A program made the position numbers and the translations under genes. Positions 25,280 to 34,605 of a DNA stretch of 55,171 nucleotides are shown piece after piece (positions within the stretch are counted from its first letter, which is position 1; the number at the start of each line of letters is the position of its first letter). The stretch lies in NCBI GenBank assembly GCA_017441605.1, contig JAFRXD010000070.1, positions 1 through 55,171 of the forward strand, written 5' to 3'. The notes under the pieces were generated by a model. That model saw only the letters and a list, made by a program, of their open reading frames with translations. It ran no database searches and had not been told where the DNA came from. The DNA is from Thermoguttaceae bacterium. GTDB taxonomy: Bacteria > Planctomycetota > Planctomycetia > Pirellulales > Thermoguttaceae.

Positions 25280-26416
25280 ATGAAAGCGATCGTTCTATTT
25301 TCCGGAGGGCTCGACAGCATTCTTGCCGCGCGACTATTGCAATCTCAGGGCGTCGAGGTCGTCGGGCTCAATATGATCACCCCCTTCCACGACTGCTCGA
25401 AAGAGGCGGAAGAGCGCGCCAAAGAAATCGGAATCGAGCTCGTCGTTCGAAGTTTCGGCGAAGACTACATGAAAATGGTCGCCCATCCCCAGTGGGGCTA
25501 CGGCTCGAACGTCAATCCCTGTTTGGACTGCCGAACCGCGATGTGTCGCGAGGCGAAAAAGCTCATGGACGAAATCGGCGCCGATTTCGTCGCGACCGGA
25601 GAAATCGCGGGGCAGCGCCCCAACAGTCAAAAGATCCACCAGCTCGCGCTCGTCGCGCGCGAGTCCGGGCTAGGGGGCAAGCTCCTGCGCCCCCTCAGCG
25701 CCAAGACCCTCTCGCGCACCGATATGGAAATCGAGGGAACCCTCGACCGCGAGCAAATGAAGGCGTTCACCGGGCGAAGCCGCGTCCAGCTCATTTCCTA
25801 CGGGCGCAAGGCGTTCGGGCTCAAAACGATCCCGCAGCCCTCGACCGGCTGCGTCCTCTGCGAAAACTCCTACGCCCCGAGAATCCGCGACTTGCTCCGC
25901 CACAAAGACGTCCCGACCATCTGGGACGCCAAAGCGCTCGCGCCGGGGCGCCGCCTCCGAATCGACGAAAACGCCTACTGCATCGTCGCTCGCCGCAAAG
26001 CCGACTGCGACGTCCTCGACGAGCTCTTCGCCTCCCCGAAGCGCTCCCGATGCGCCCTGCTCTACCCCGACAACTACATGGGCGCCAGCGCGATGCTCGT
26101 TACCGACGAGGCTCCCGAGTTCGGCGACGAAAACCCCGTCCTCTCCGACAAGATGAACGAGTACGTCCAAACCGCCGGATCCCTCGCCCTGCGCTTCTCC
26201 AACCCCGAGAAATTCCGCGACGTCCCGGGCGGTCCCGTCTGTCGACTCTACGTCGGCGCCAAAGAAACCCGCGTCGCCGTTCGCGAGAACCCCGAGGTCG
26301 AGAATATCCGCATTATTATGGAGAAACTCGGCGAGCCGAAAAAGAAAGAGGCGGACGCGAGCGAAGCCCCCGCGCCCCAAGACGCGCCCTCCAAAGCGCC
26401 CGCCGCCGAAGAGTAG
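25280..26416 (+). CDS. PP-loop ATPase, MnmA/ThiI-like tRNA thiolation family
   Basis: 378 aa. Start ATG 25280 (GGAG 11 nt upstream); the longer frame reads through the tRNA and is rejected. PP-loop motif SGGLDS at 8-13. Conserved cysteines: CLDCRTAMC and STGCVLCENSY. The N-terminal half resembles MnmA-type tRNA 2-thiouridine synthases (ATP-dependent adenylation and sulfur transfer), followed by a 150-residue C-terminal domain seen in the DUF814-like/ThiI-related group (GRRLRIDENAYCIVARRK). The exact tRNA position modified cannot be told. The last 35 residues are a charged low-complexity tail. Proximity to tRNA genes is suggestive only. Confidence 0.75.
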   Translation: MKAIVLFSGGLDSILAARLLQSQGVEVVGLNMITPFHDCSKEAEERAKEIGIELVVRSFGEDYMKMVAHPQWGYGSNVNPCLDCRTAMCREAKKLMDEIGADFVATGEIAGQRPNSQKIHQLALVARESGLGGKLLRPLSAKTLSRTDMEIEGTLDREQMKAFTGRSRVQLISYGRKAFGLKTIPQPSTGCVLCENSYAPRIRDLLRHKDVPTIWDAKALAPGRRLRIDENAYCIVARRKADCDVLDELFASPKRSRCALLYPDNYMGASAMLVTDEAPEFGDENPVLSDKMNEYVQTAGSLALRFSNPEKFRDVPGGPVCRLYVGAKETRVAVRENPEVENIRIIMEKLGEPKKKEADASEAPAPQDAPSKAPAAEE

Positions 26417-26456
26417 CGCGAGAGCGGCGCGAGCGCCGCGCCGAGAATTAGCGTCG

Positions 26457-26500
26457 AAAGGAGCGCTCGAGCAAAGGCGAGCGCTCCTTTATCTTTTTTA
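26457..26500. terminator. Terminator between convergent genes
   Basis: AAAGGAGCGCTCG / CGAGCGCTCCTTT, a perfect 13-bp stem with loop AGCAAAGG, followed by ATCTTTTTT on the plus strand. It overlaps the stop of the glycosidase gene on the other strand. Confidence 0.85.
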
Positions 26501-28645
26501 GAACCCGAGAACCAGCTCGCGATCCCCCGATTCCTCCGACGTTAGCGAAACCGCGAGAATCTTGCCGTCCTCTTCGAGCGACGTCTCGATCGTCGCGCCT
26601 TCGCAGCGCGCCTCGTCTAGCTTAAACCCTTCCGGCAAAAGGAATCGCGCGGTCGTCTTGTTCTTTCCGACCAGCGCGAAAGTGGCGCGAAGCTCTTTCT
26701 TCGACGCGTCCCACCGAAGATCGCTTAAATCGACTCCTCCTTGCGAGATATGCCGATCGCTCGAAAGGAACTGCGGTCGATCCAAGACCCGATGAACCGC
26801 CAAGAGCCGAACCGCGCGCCCCGGGACTTCCGTCTCGAATCGCTCGGCGCTCTTCCCCAGATACCGGTTCGTCCAGAATTCGTAGCCGCAATACTCCCCC
26901 TCGGGCAATCCGAGCTCCGACAGGTCGAATCCGATCGTCTCCGCCTCGTCCGACCAATTAAAGAGCGCAACGACGTCCCAACTCCCAAACGACCTCCCGA
27001 TTTTGAGATCCCAAACCGGCAAGTAGGAGAAATGCGGGTAGAGCGCGCCCGGTCGAACGTCGCAAACCGGCAGCGTTTGTTGCAAGAGCCGAACCCGCTC
27101 GCGAGGCAACTTCGCCAACTTGTCCCCGAAGAACGTCAACTGCCCCGGCAGCGCCACGATCGTCGTCGTAACCCGCGCCTCTTCGAGCGTTATGTCCTCG
27201 CTCACGAGCAAGTTGTCCGGATCCGAGAAGAAGACGATATTGTTGACGAAAATCTGATTGAGCGTTCGACCCGCTTGCTGCTTAATATTCTCCCATTTCA
27301 CGGGTTGGTTCGGGTGAACGATGTCCGCCCCCGTCCGCGCCGCGTCCGCGTATTTCGCCTCCGGACCCGTGAAGTGCCCTTGGCACGCCAAGAAAATCCG
27401 ATCCTCGCCGATCCCCTCGCGCAGCGCCTTGACGCACCGCTCGAAAGGCGCCTCGACGTCCGGATTCTTAAACGCCGCGCGAACCTCCGGGCGCTCGAAG
27501 AAGTGCGCGCAGTACCCCGCCCCGGAGCCCGACATCCCGTCGATCTTGAAGTACTCGTAGCCCCAGTCGCGCGACGCGACCTCGTGAATGTGGCGCAACC
27601 AATCGATTACCTCGTCGTTCGACGGATCGATCGTATAGACCCCGTTCCACGTCCGCATAGGTTTCCCCTCTTTGTCGTGGAGGAACCAGTCTTTGCGCGC
27701 CTCGTAAAACTCTTTGGAACCGGTCCCGAACGGCGCCGTCCATAAACCCGGCTTAAACCCAAGCGCGCGAATATCGTCCGCCAGTTTCTTCATCCCCTCG
27801 GGGAACTGCTTCTCGTTGTGCTCCAGCCCCAAATTGTAGAACTCCGAAACCGGCAGCTGGTCCGAGTTCCCCTGCCAGCTCTCGATCGACCAAATCTCGC
27901 AACCGAACGGCTGGAGCAGTTCCTTCCCGATTCGAGCCTCCGCCAAGTTGTCCTCCGCCGTCGCCTTGTCGAAATACGTGTTCCACGACATCCAACCGGT
28001 CGGGGGCGTCGGGCAGCGATCCCGATCGATCGGCGCGTAGTACGGAACCCAGCGCTTCTGGAAATATCCCCGGTCCAGCTCGATCGCGAACGTCGCCTCC
28101 GAAGCCTCCTGAATCCTCCCCGAAGCCTCGAACGCGAACTCCCCGTCCCGAGCGCCCTCGGGCGCGCTCGGCGCCAAATTACCCGCGCTCAGGCGCAGCG
28201 CCGCGTCCTCCTTCGGCGAAAAGAGCGAGTCGAACGTCCCGGACCCGACTCGGCCCGATTCCAGCGCCAAAACCCGCTCCCCGAGCCTCGGCGTCGTCCG
28301 GCACGCGAACGCGTCGTCCTTAAAGCGAACCCGCCCCTTAAAAGACCACTCCCCCTCGTAGAACTGGCGAGTGCGGTGATAGACGAGCAGCTCGAGCCGA
28401 TCCCCTCGATCGTCGAACGAGACGTAGCCCTGGGCGTCGTTGTTCGGATTGACCAGCGCCAAGCGGTCCTTGACGCCGTCCCGCGATTTCTCGAGGCGCC
28501 AGCGCGCCCCCTCCGATTCGAACGAAAATTCGCCGACCAGCTCGATTCCAACGTCCGGACGCGAGAGCGCCAGCTCTTGCGTCGCCTCGTCCAATCGCGC
28601 CGTCCAAGCGCCAAAAACCAAAATAATCGCGGCGGTCGCTATCAT
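26498..28645 (-). CDS. Secreted GH36/GH27-like glycoside hydrolase (alpha-galactosidase-type)
   Basis: 715 aa. Short signal peptide (MIATAAIILVFGAWTA). An N-terminal beta-sandwich (about 25-190) precedes the TIM barrel, which starts at PPTGWMSWNTYFDKATAEDN. Clan GH-D features: LGFKPGLWTAPF, the nucleophile in YEYFKIDG (D369), a likely acid/base Asp in RTGADIVH, and a C-terminal beta domain. It probably cleaves terminal alpha-galactosides or related alpha-linked sugars in the periplasm; substrate not determinable. GAAGGAG lies 8 nt before the ATG. It sits after the ExeA-like gene's terminator, so it is probably a separate unit. Confidence 0.78.
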   Translation of the reverse strand: MIATAAIILVFGAWTARLDEATQELALSRPDVGIELVGEFSFESEGARWRLEKSRDGVKDRLALVNPNNDAQGYVSFDDRGDRLELLVYHRTRQFYEGEWSFKGRVRFKDDAFACRTTPRLGERVLALESGRVGSGTFDSLFSPKEDAALRLSAGNLAPSAPEGARDGEFAFEASGRIQEASEATFAIELDRGYFQKRWVPYYAPIDRDRCPTPPTGWMSWNTYFDKATAEDNLAEARIGKELLQPFGCEIWSIESWQGNSDQLPVSEFYNLGLEHNEKQFPEGMKKLADDIRALGFKPGLWTAPFGTGSKEFYEARKDWFLHDKEGKPMRTWNGVYTIDPSNDEVIDWLRHIHEVASRDWGYEYFKIDGMSGSGAGYCAHFFERPEVRAAFKNPDVEAPFERCVKALREGIGEDRIFLACQGHFTGPEAKYADAARTGADIVHPNQPVKWENIKQQAGRTLNQIFVNNIVFFSDPDNLLVSEDITLEEARVTTTIVALPGQLTFFGDKLAKLPRERVRLLQQTLPVCDVRPGALYPHFSYLPVWDLKIGRSFGSWDVVALFNWSDEAETIGFDLSELGLPEGEYCGYEFWTNRYLGKSAERFETEVPGRAVRLLAVHRVLDRPQFLSSDRHISQGGVDLSDLRWDASKKELRATFALVGKNKTTARFLLPEGFKLDEARCEGATIETSLEEDGKILAVSLTSEESGDRELVLGF

Positions 28646-28664
28646 TGTCGTGTCTCCTTCTGGT

Positions 28665-28696
28665 CAAAAAAAACGGGGGCTCTCGCCCGAGCCCCC
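28665..28696 (-). terminator. Intrinsic terminator after the ExeA-like gene
   Basis: Minus strand GGGGGCTC / GAGCCCCC stem followed by GTTTTTTTT. Confidence 0.85.
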
Positions 28697-28733
28697 ATTG
28701 TACCAAAAGAATTCCGCGACCGCAACCGGCTCG

Positions 28734-30695
28734 CTACGAATTGTTCCCGTCTCGCCCCGAGCCCTCGACCGACTCCTTCAGCCGACGATGGACGTCGCGA
28801 ATCCTCCGGATCAAATCCGCCTCTTCCGCGATTTCGCGCTCGAGCTCGTCCAATTCCCCGAGGTATTTGTCTCGCTCGTCGATTTCCGACTCCCCGCTCG
28901 CGCGAGACGCGATCTGCGAATGCGCCTTGTCCGCCAGCGACAATTCCGTCTCCCCCGGCTCCGGCTGGGAAATCGCGACCTTCGCCGCGTCCTCCGCGTC
29001 GAACCCGTTTTGCTCCCGATATTCCCGCGAGCCGTCCTCGCCGCCCTCGATCGGACGACGCGTCGACGACTTCGGATTCTCGATGTGCGTCGTCGAACCC
29101 GAGCCGCTCGCCTTCATTTCGAGCCCCTCGTCGTACTCGTAGACCGAGTCCGACGCCGCGCGTTCCGGAAATTCCCGAGCGTCTTTCTCCGACGCCTCTT
29201 TCTCCGCCACGAACTTCGCGATCGCGTCCAGACGATCCTCCGCGGCCAATTCCGACCCGTTTCGAGCCTCGAACCTCAGACCGCCGCGACGAAATTCGTA
29301 CGTCGGTCGCGCTCGCTTAACCGGTTCCGACTCCGACGGTTCCGAATCGAACCCGAATTTCGCCCGCAAGCGCGCGTCCAAATCGTCGTCGATCTCCCCC
29401 GGCTCCTCGAGCTCGTCCTCGACCTCCTCGTCGACCTCCGGCTCTTTCCTCCCGGGCGCGAAATCGAACCCCGCCACGAAAACCGTCGAGCCGTTCCCGC
29501 GACCGAACGGGCGGCGAAAGCTAAATCGCGCCTTCGGCTCCGGCTCCTTTTCCGGGGTCTTTTCCGGATCTTCCGGCGAATTCTCCTTCGGCGAAGTCTC
29601 CGCCGTCGATTCCTCGACCCCTTCCTCGCTCGACTCGCGCGCCTCGACCGGCTTCGCCTCGTCCAAAGCGACAACGGGGGCTTCGACCTGCTCTTCGCCC
29701 TCTTCCTCGTCCTTCAATTCCGAGGAAAACTCGATCGCGGATTCGCGCGTTTCGTCGCGCTCTTCCCGCTCGTCCTTTTCGTCGTCGAGCTCCCCGAACT
29801 CCACGACCTCGCCCGAAGCGACCGCGATCGCCGTCTCTTCCGGCTCCTCCGGGATGTTCTGCAAATCGTTCCAAGCGCGCTCGACGACCCGCTCGTCCAC
29901 CAAAGCCGGGACCGCCGTCTCGCCCTTCTCTTCGAGCTCCTCCGGGTAGGTCAACTCCCCGCCCGACGCCAAAAACGCCGCGCGATCGCACAACTGCGCG
30001 ACGACCCGAGGCGAGCCCCCGCTCAACTTGGCGATCGCGTCCTTCGCCCCCGCGTCGAAACGAATCGCGACCCCCGTTCGCGCCAGTTCCGACTCGACGT
30101 AACCCGCCGTCTCCGCTTGCGTAAAGACCTCGAGATACGACCGCGAAACGATCCGCTGCTGGAACGGAAACAGAATCGGCAAATTGAGCCGATCTTCGAG
30201 CCGACTCGACCCGAAAAGCGCGACCGCGAGTCGCTTCGAAGCCCCCGACGCCTGGTCGATCAAGCCGCGAAGCTCGTCGAACACCCGCGGCGACAGATAT
30301 TGCGCGTCGTCCACGAAAAGAACGCAACGACCGTGCCGAGAATTCGCCAGGTAATCGAGCGCCATCAAGCGGACTTCCGTCTCGTCGCAACCCGAGAATC
30401 CCTGGTGAAGACCGAATAGAAACTGCTGGTAAAACGACTTGACGTCGAGGCCTCGAGTCGCCGTGACGATCGACGTCGGATCCTCCGACTCGAACTCCGA
30501 AGCCGCCGCTCGCGCCAGCAGCGTCTTGCCGACTCCCGTTCCCCCGACGACCAGCGCCACGCCCTCGTTCCTTCGCGCGCAGCGAACGACGGCTCGGCGC
30601 GCCCTCTCGATCGAGGACGCGGGGTAGTAGGCGCGCGGATCCGGCGCCGTTAAAAACGGTCCGCGAACGTCCTTGTTCTCTCGTGTCTCCGGCAT
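28734..30695 (-). CDS. ExeA-like AAA ATPase with long acidic tail and C-terminal coiled coil
   Basis: 653 aa. The first 300 residues are an ExeA/GspA-type AAA+ ATPase: Walker A GGTGVGKT (51-58), Walker B CVLFVDDAQ (125-133), a sensor-like ALFGSSRLEDRL, and the C-terminal helical lid SGGSPRVVAQLCDRAAFLA. Residues about 300-600 are highly acidic and low-complexity with KTPEKEPEPK-type blocks and two short basic motifs (AKFGFDSE, AKFVAEKEA). The last 50 residues form a likely coiled coil (ELDELEREIAEEADLIRRI). In planctomycetes such ATPases often accompany secretion or surface genes. No membrane helix seen. Divergent from the paralogue array; shared control is possible but unproven. Confidence 0.75.
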   Translation of the reverse strand: MPETRENKDVRGPFLTAPDPRAYYPASSIERARRAVVRCARRNEGVALVVGGTGVGKTLLARAAASEFESEDPTSIVTATRGLDVKSFYQQFLFGLHQGFSGCDETEVRLMALDYLANSRHGRCVLFVDDAQYLSPRVFDELRGLIDQASGASKRLAVALFGSSRLEDRLNLPILFPFQQRIVSRSYLEVFTQAETAGYVESELARTGVAIRFDAGAKDAIAKLSGGSPRVVAQLCDRAAFLASGGELTYPEELEEKGETAVPALVDERVVERAWNDLQNIPEEPEETAIAVASGEVVEFGELDDEKDEREERDETRESAIEFSSELKDEEEGEEQVEAPVVALDEAKPVEARESSEEGVEESTAETSPKENSPEDPEKTPEKEPEPKARFSFRRPFGRGNGSTVFVAGFDFAPGRKEPEVDEEVEDELEEPGEIDDDLDARLRAKFGFDSEPSESEPVKRARPTYEFRRGGLRFEARNGSELAAEDRLDAIAKFVAEKEASEKDAREFPERAASDSVYEYDEGLEMKASGSGSTTHIENPKSSTRRPIEGGEDGSREYREQNGFDAEDAAKVAISQPEPGETELSLADKAHSQIASRASGESEIDERDKYLGELDELEREIAEEADLIRRIRDVHRRLKESVEGSGRDGNNS

Positions 30696-31073
30696 TGCCT
30701 CGCTCCGTCCGGTTCCGGCTCGCCTCGCGGCGAGCGCTCGATTCCCCTCCTTGGGAACCGCCTCGACGCGTCTCGTCCATAAGGCGCGTCTTCCCCGCTA
30801 TCGGCGCGCCGCCGATAGAAAATTCAGTTTTTTTCGCGCGACCGGAACGTTTTGTTCAAATTTCGGAATTTCTCTCCTCGCGCTCCCGAGATTTTCCCGT
30901 TTTGCCGAAAGAACGAGCGCTTTCCGGCAACGAACTTAAAAAAGCGATTTAGTTGACTCGGAAATCGCGACCCGCTAAAATAACAAACCCGGGGGCGGGA
31001 TTCGGCGCGGCGCCGCGATGTTCGACGCGCTCGTTCCCCGCCTCGAGAAGCCGCTTATTCAAGGAGTCCGCCA
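30696..31073. other. Divergent intergenic region before the paralogue array (378 bp)
   Basis: It contains the array promoter near its right end and an AT-rich T/A-run stretch (30820-30950). No intact gene; short frames here lack coding character. Confidence 0.5.
30953..30981 (+). promoter_or_regulatory. Promoter of the paralogue array (P1-P5)
   Basis: TTGACT (30953-30958), 17-bp spacer, TAAAAT (30976-30981). Predicted start near 30988, leader of about 85 nt, then CAAGGAGTCC before the P1 ATG. Confidence 0.7.
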
Positions 31074-32198
31074 ATGAAACGCAATGCCCTTTCGCGCGCG
31101 CGAAGTTTCGCGGCGCTCGCCCTCTGCCTGTTCGCCGCGACCGCCCTCGCCCAAGAGGAACCGCGCCCCGAGGACAAAACTCTCTTGGAGACGATTAAAA
31201 TCGAGGCGGCGAATATGGAGGTCTTCCCCGTCGATCTAATCGCCGACTCGACCGAGGGCGCGGTTTACCAAAGACCTTACCTCGAGAAACAACGGGAGGC
31301 CCTAAAAACCCTCGGAGTTCGTTACGGGGTTTCCAAATGGGGCGAGCACCGCGAGCTGACCTTCGATCGCTACCTGCCCTTCTACCGCTTCAAGACCCGA
31401 GTCGGCTTGGCGACCCCGGAGGAAATCGACGAGTGCGTCGAAGCCTTCGATTCCTTGAGCGCCAAAGAAAAAGCCCTCGCGATTACCGCGATCTTCATTT
31501 TCGAGCGGATCCGACGCCGACCGCTAAGAGACGAAAACAAATTAACCCCGAACGGACCGGTCGGGCAACGGTTCCCGTACGCCCCCTTTTACCCTATTAA
31601 CCCGTATTTGTACAATTACGTCGCGCTCTTCCTTCCCAAATACGAGCCGAACGATTCGATTGCGAACGAAAAATGGATCGAGTGGATCTCGACGATTAAA
31701 AGCTGCTTAAAGATCGACGAAATCGCGTTTCCCGCGATCGACTCCCCTTCGGACAACGACGGCGAGAACGAAGGGCGCCCCGTCTTTTCCGCCGACGGCA
31801 GAGTTCTTCGCAAAGACTCGTCGAGCCCCGAATGGACGCAAAATCTAAACCGCTGCCGCGAACTGGTCGAAGAAAAACTGGGAGTCTCTCTAGCCGCGTT
31901 CGGTTGCGACTCGCCCAACTTTGACAAAAGCCGAGAGTTCCTGAAAAAAGCCTACGAACTCGATCTAGATCCCGCTCTGTCCAAATATTCCGTTGAGCTC
32001 GCCTTGCGCGATTACTGGTTTACCCTGCAAAACGACGAGTTTATCCTCTCAATGCATTCGGGATTCCATAGAGAATTGCGAAAAGGAAACGGTTCGCGGT
32101 TCCCCAAAACGCTCGCCGAAATCGCCGACCAACTCCTTGCGTCGAGACTCGTTTACGCCACGAACCAACAATCCGGGCTTCTCGCCCTACCCCGCTAG
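31074..32198 (+). CDS. Secreted array paralogue P1 (unrecognised family)
   Basis: 374 aa. Signal peptide ending TALAQ. Family landmarks shared by all six copies: LLETIKIEAANMEVFPVDLIA right after the signal; LTFDRYLPFYRFKTRVGLAT with PEEIDECV; EKALAITAIFIFERIRRRPL; RFPYAPFYP; LPKYEPNDSI; W-x2-W-x7-C with AFPA; NLNRCRELVEEKLG; DPALSKYSVELALRDYWF; PKTLAEIADQLLASRL. I do not recognise the family. No catalytic signature or membrane anchor beyond the signal peptide, so it is probably a soluble periplasmic or secreted protein. P1 is first after the promoter, the most GC-rich, and the most divergent at both ends (its C-terminus lacks the EPSEPIQTP tail). RBS AAGGAG. 30 bp to P2. Confidence 0.85.
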   Translation: MKRNALSRARSFAALALCLFAATALAQEEPRPEDKTLLETIKIEAANMEVFPVDLIADSTEGAVYQRPYLEKQREALKTLGVRYGVSKWGEHRELTFDRYLPFYRFKTRVGLATPEEIDECVEAFDSLSAKEKALAITAIFIFERIRRRPLRDENKLTPNGPVGQRFPYAPFYPINPYLYNYVALFLPKYEPNDSIANEKWIEWISTIKSCLKIDEIAFPAIDSPSDNDGENEGRPVFSADGRVLRKDSSSPEWTQNLNRCRELVEEKLGVSLAAFGCDSPNFDKSREFLKKAYELDLDPALSKYSVELALRDYWFTLQNDEFILSMHSGFHRELRKGNGSRFPKTLAEIADQLLASRLVYATNQQSGLLALPR

Positions 32199-32228
32199 CC
32201 CCGCGCCCTTCCTTCAAGGAGTCCTCCA

Positions 32229-33266
32229 ATGAAACGAAAAATGAGCTTCCCTTCCCTTAGTATCGCCGCGCTCCTCCTCTGCGCGATCGGCGCCAACCTC
32301 TTCGCCCAAGAGGATCGCCGTCCCGAGGACGAGTCTCTCTTAGAGACGATCAAAATCGAAGCGGCGAATATGGAAGTCTTCCCCGTCGATTTGATCGCTA
32401 CGGAACGATTGGGAGCGATCTATCGGAAACAAGGCGTTTTGCATTGGGGCGACCGATACGATTTAACTTTTGAGAGATACGAGCCTTTTTATCGCTTTAA
32501 AACCCGCGCGGGTTTGGCGACTCCCGACGAACTTGACGCTTGCGTCGACGCGTTCGATCAAATGTCCCCAAGAGAAAAAGCGCTTGTTATTACGGCAATT
32601 TTTATATTCGAACGAACGCGACGCCGTCCCCTGGAAAACGAAGAACGACTAACCCCCAACGGTAATTTAAGTCAACGTTTCCCATACTATCCGTTTTATC
32701 CCGTCTCTTTTTTATATTACTATCCGGAAGATCTCGTTCTCCCTAGATACGCTCCAACAGACTCTATCGCGAAAGAAAAGTGGAACGAGTGGATTTCGGT
32801 TATTGAAAGAAGCCGAACAATAAGCGACGAGGCTTTTCCAGCTTTCAAACCGGATCAATGGAACCCCTCGTTTGATCGCGTTTTTAATGAAAAACATTCG
32901 TCGAACGAGAGCGTTTTCGAGTCTTGGAAACAAAACCTAGAAGCGTGTCGAGCTCTCGTCGAAAACAAACTTAACATTTCGGACGCCCACTTTGGGTTGG
33001 ACGCGTTTGCGTTCCAAAAAGGAAGAACGTTCTTAAAAAAAGTTTACGAGCTTGAATTGGATCCGTCCCGTTCCAAATTCGAACAAGAATTCGCGCTTCG
33101 AGATTATTATTTCGCAATACAACGCAACGACCGCTTTATGCATAGCGGTTCGGGACCTAAGTCGGGCAACAGTTCCTTCGTCCCCAAAACCCTAGGCGAT
33201 ATCGCCGACCAGCTTCTGAAATCGAGACTTGAATACGAACCGTCCGAGCCAATCCAAACGCCCTAA
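32229..33266 (+). CDS. Secreted array paralogue P2
   Basis: 345 aa, the shortest copy. Signal peptide MKRKMSFPSLSIAALLLCAIGANLFAQ. Same motif order as P1, with a shorter segment after PVDLIA. Its second conserved Cys position is Ser (IERSRTIS). The C-terminal NSSFVPKTLGDIADQLLKSR then EPSEPIQTP is the version shared with P3 and P4. RBS CAAGGAGTCCTCC like P1. From GGCAACAG (33165) its 3' end is part of the near-identical junction DNA. The core is visibly AT-richer than P1. Function unknown. Confidence 0.85.
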   Translation: MKRKMSFPSLSIAALLLCAIGANLFAQEDRRPEDESLLETIKIEAANMEVFPVDLIATERLGAIYRKQGVLHWGDRYDLTFERYEPFYRFKTRAGLATPDELDACVDAFDQMSPREKALVITAIFIFERTRRRPLENEERLTPNGNLSQRFPYYPFYPVSFLYYYPEDLVLPRYAPTDSIAKEKWNEWISVIERSRTISDEAFPAFKPDQWNPSFDRVFNEKHSSNESVFESWKQNLEACRALVENKLNISDAHFGLDAFAFQKGRTFLKKVYELELDPSRSKFEQEFALRDYYFAIQRNDRFMHSGSGPKSGNSSFVPKTLGDIADQLLKSRLEYEPSEPIQTP

Positions 33267-33481
33267 CCCCGTTCCGCGACGAACGAACAAATCCTCTCGA
33301 CTTTCCCAAAAAGGTTACTTCGATGAAACGTAGAATTAGCTTCTCCCTTAGTATCGCCGCGCTCGTCCTCTGCGCGCTCGGCGCCAACCTCTTCGCCCAA
33401 GAGGAGCGCCGCCCAGAAAACGAGTCTCTCTTAGAAACGATCAAAATCGAAGCGGCGAATATGGAAGTCTTCCCCGTCGAT
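33165..33481 (+). repeat. Array junction repeat J1 (P2 end - spacer - P3 start)
   Basis: About 317 bp: GGCAACAG... (C-terminus), stop, 56-bp spacer ending AAAAAGGTTACTTCG, then the P3 signal peptide and the first 27 mature residues. Nearly identical to J2 at 34289-34605, spacer included, and to J3 at 35425-35739 except in the spacer. Identity falls sharply on both sides. Confidence 0.85.
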
Positions 33482-34390
33482 CTGTTCGCCGATTCAAGGG
33501 ACGGCGCGATTTACCAAAAGTCCGTCGCCGCTCGCTCCAAGAAGTTCGGGGGCGAACTGCGAGCGCGAAGGTGGGACGAGCGCTACGAATTTACGTTCGA
33601 GCGCTACCTGCCTCTCTTCCGGTTTAAAACGCGAGCGGGCTTGGCGCGACCGGAAGAAATTGACGAGTGCGCCGACCGGTTTGATAGTTTGACGACAAGG
33701 GAAAAAGCGCTCGCCATAACGGCGATCTTTATCTACGAGCGAATACGACGACGTCCTTTAACGAACGAGAATAGGATGAAACCGAACGGTTCTCTAAAAG
33801 AACGATTCCCTTATTATCCGTTTTATCCCCTTAGACCTCAATATTACGACCTGACAACGTTAATCTTCCCGCCGTACGAACCCGACGATTCAATCCCAAA
33901 CGATAAATGGGACAAATGGCTTTCGACTATTGAAAGTTGTCTTAACGTCGAAGACGAAGCCTTTCCGGCGTATAAAACAACCGATGAAATAACGGCGTCG
34001 GATACCGATAGCGAGCCGCTTCCTCCCGATAACCAAAACTATTTGTTATGGAACGAACAATTTAATTACTGCCGCGATCTCGCCGCGAGTCTCCTCAACG
34101 ACTCGAACATCTATTACGGATTGGACGACTCTTCTTTTCAACGAGGAAGAGACTTTCTTAAGCAAGTTCACGAATTGGAATTGGATCCGTCGCGATCGCG
34201 CTTCGATCCAACGTTCGCGCTTAGGGACTACTACTTCATTGTGGCAAAAAAGGAGGAATTAAACGTAAGAGGGAATAGTCCAAGAAGAGGCAACAGTTCC
34301 TTCGTTCCCAAAACCCTAGGCGATATCGCCGACCAGCTCCTAAAATCGAGACTCGAATACGAACCGTCCGAGCCAATCCAAACGCCCTAA
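33323..34390 (+). CDS. Secreted array paralogue P3
   Basis: 355 aa. Signal peptide MKRRISFSLSIAALVLCALG, then ANLFAQ. Motifs as for P1, including all three conserved Cys positions (IDECAD, STIESCL, FNYCRDL). The segment after PVDLFA is basic (ARSKKFGGELRARRWDE). C-terminus identical to P2 over the last 33 residues. RBS is the weaker AAAAAGG. Function unknown. Confidence 0.85.
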   Translation: MKRRISFSLSIAALVLCALGANLFAQEERRPENESLLETIKIEAANMEVFPVDLFADSRDGAIYQKSVAARSKKFGGELRARRWDERYEFTFERYLPLFRFKTRAGLARPEEIDECADRFDSLTTREKALAITAIFIYERIRRRPLTNENRMKPNGSLKERFPYYPFYPLRPQYYDLTTLIFPPYEPDDSIPNDKWDKWLSTIESCLNVEDEAFPAYKTTDEITASDTDSEPLPPDNQNYLLWNEQFNYCRDLAASLLNDSNIYYGLDDSSFQRGRDFLKQVHELELDPSRSRFDPTFALRDYYFIVAKKEELNVRGNSPRRGNSSFVPKTLGDIADQLLKSRLEYEPSEPIQTP

Positions 34391-34605
34391 CCCCGTTCCG
34401 CGACGAACGAACAAATCCTCTCGACTTTCCCAAAAAGGTTACTTCGATGAAACGTAGAATTAGCTTCTCCCTTAGTATCGCCGCGCTCGCCCTCTGCGCG
34501 TTCGGCGCCAACCTCTTCGCCCAAGAGGAGCGCCGCCCAGAAAACGAGTCTCTCTTAGAAACGATCAAAATCGAAGCGGCGAATATGGAAGTCTTTCCAG
34601 TCGAT
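34289..34605 (+). repeat. Array junction repeat J2 (P3 end - spacer - P4 start)
   Basis: Near-identical to J1 over the whole length, including all of the non-coding spacer from CCCCGTTCCGCGACG to GGTTACTTCG. Confidence 0.85.
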
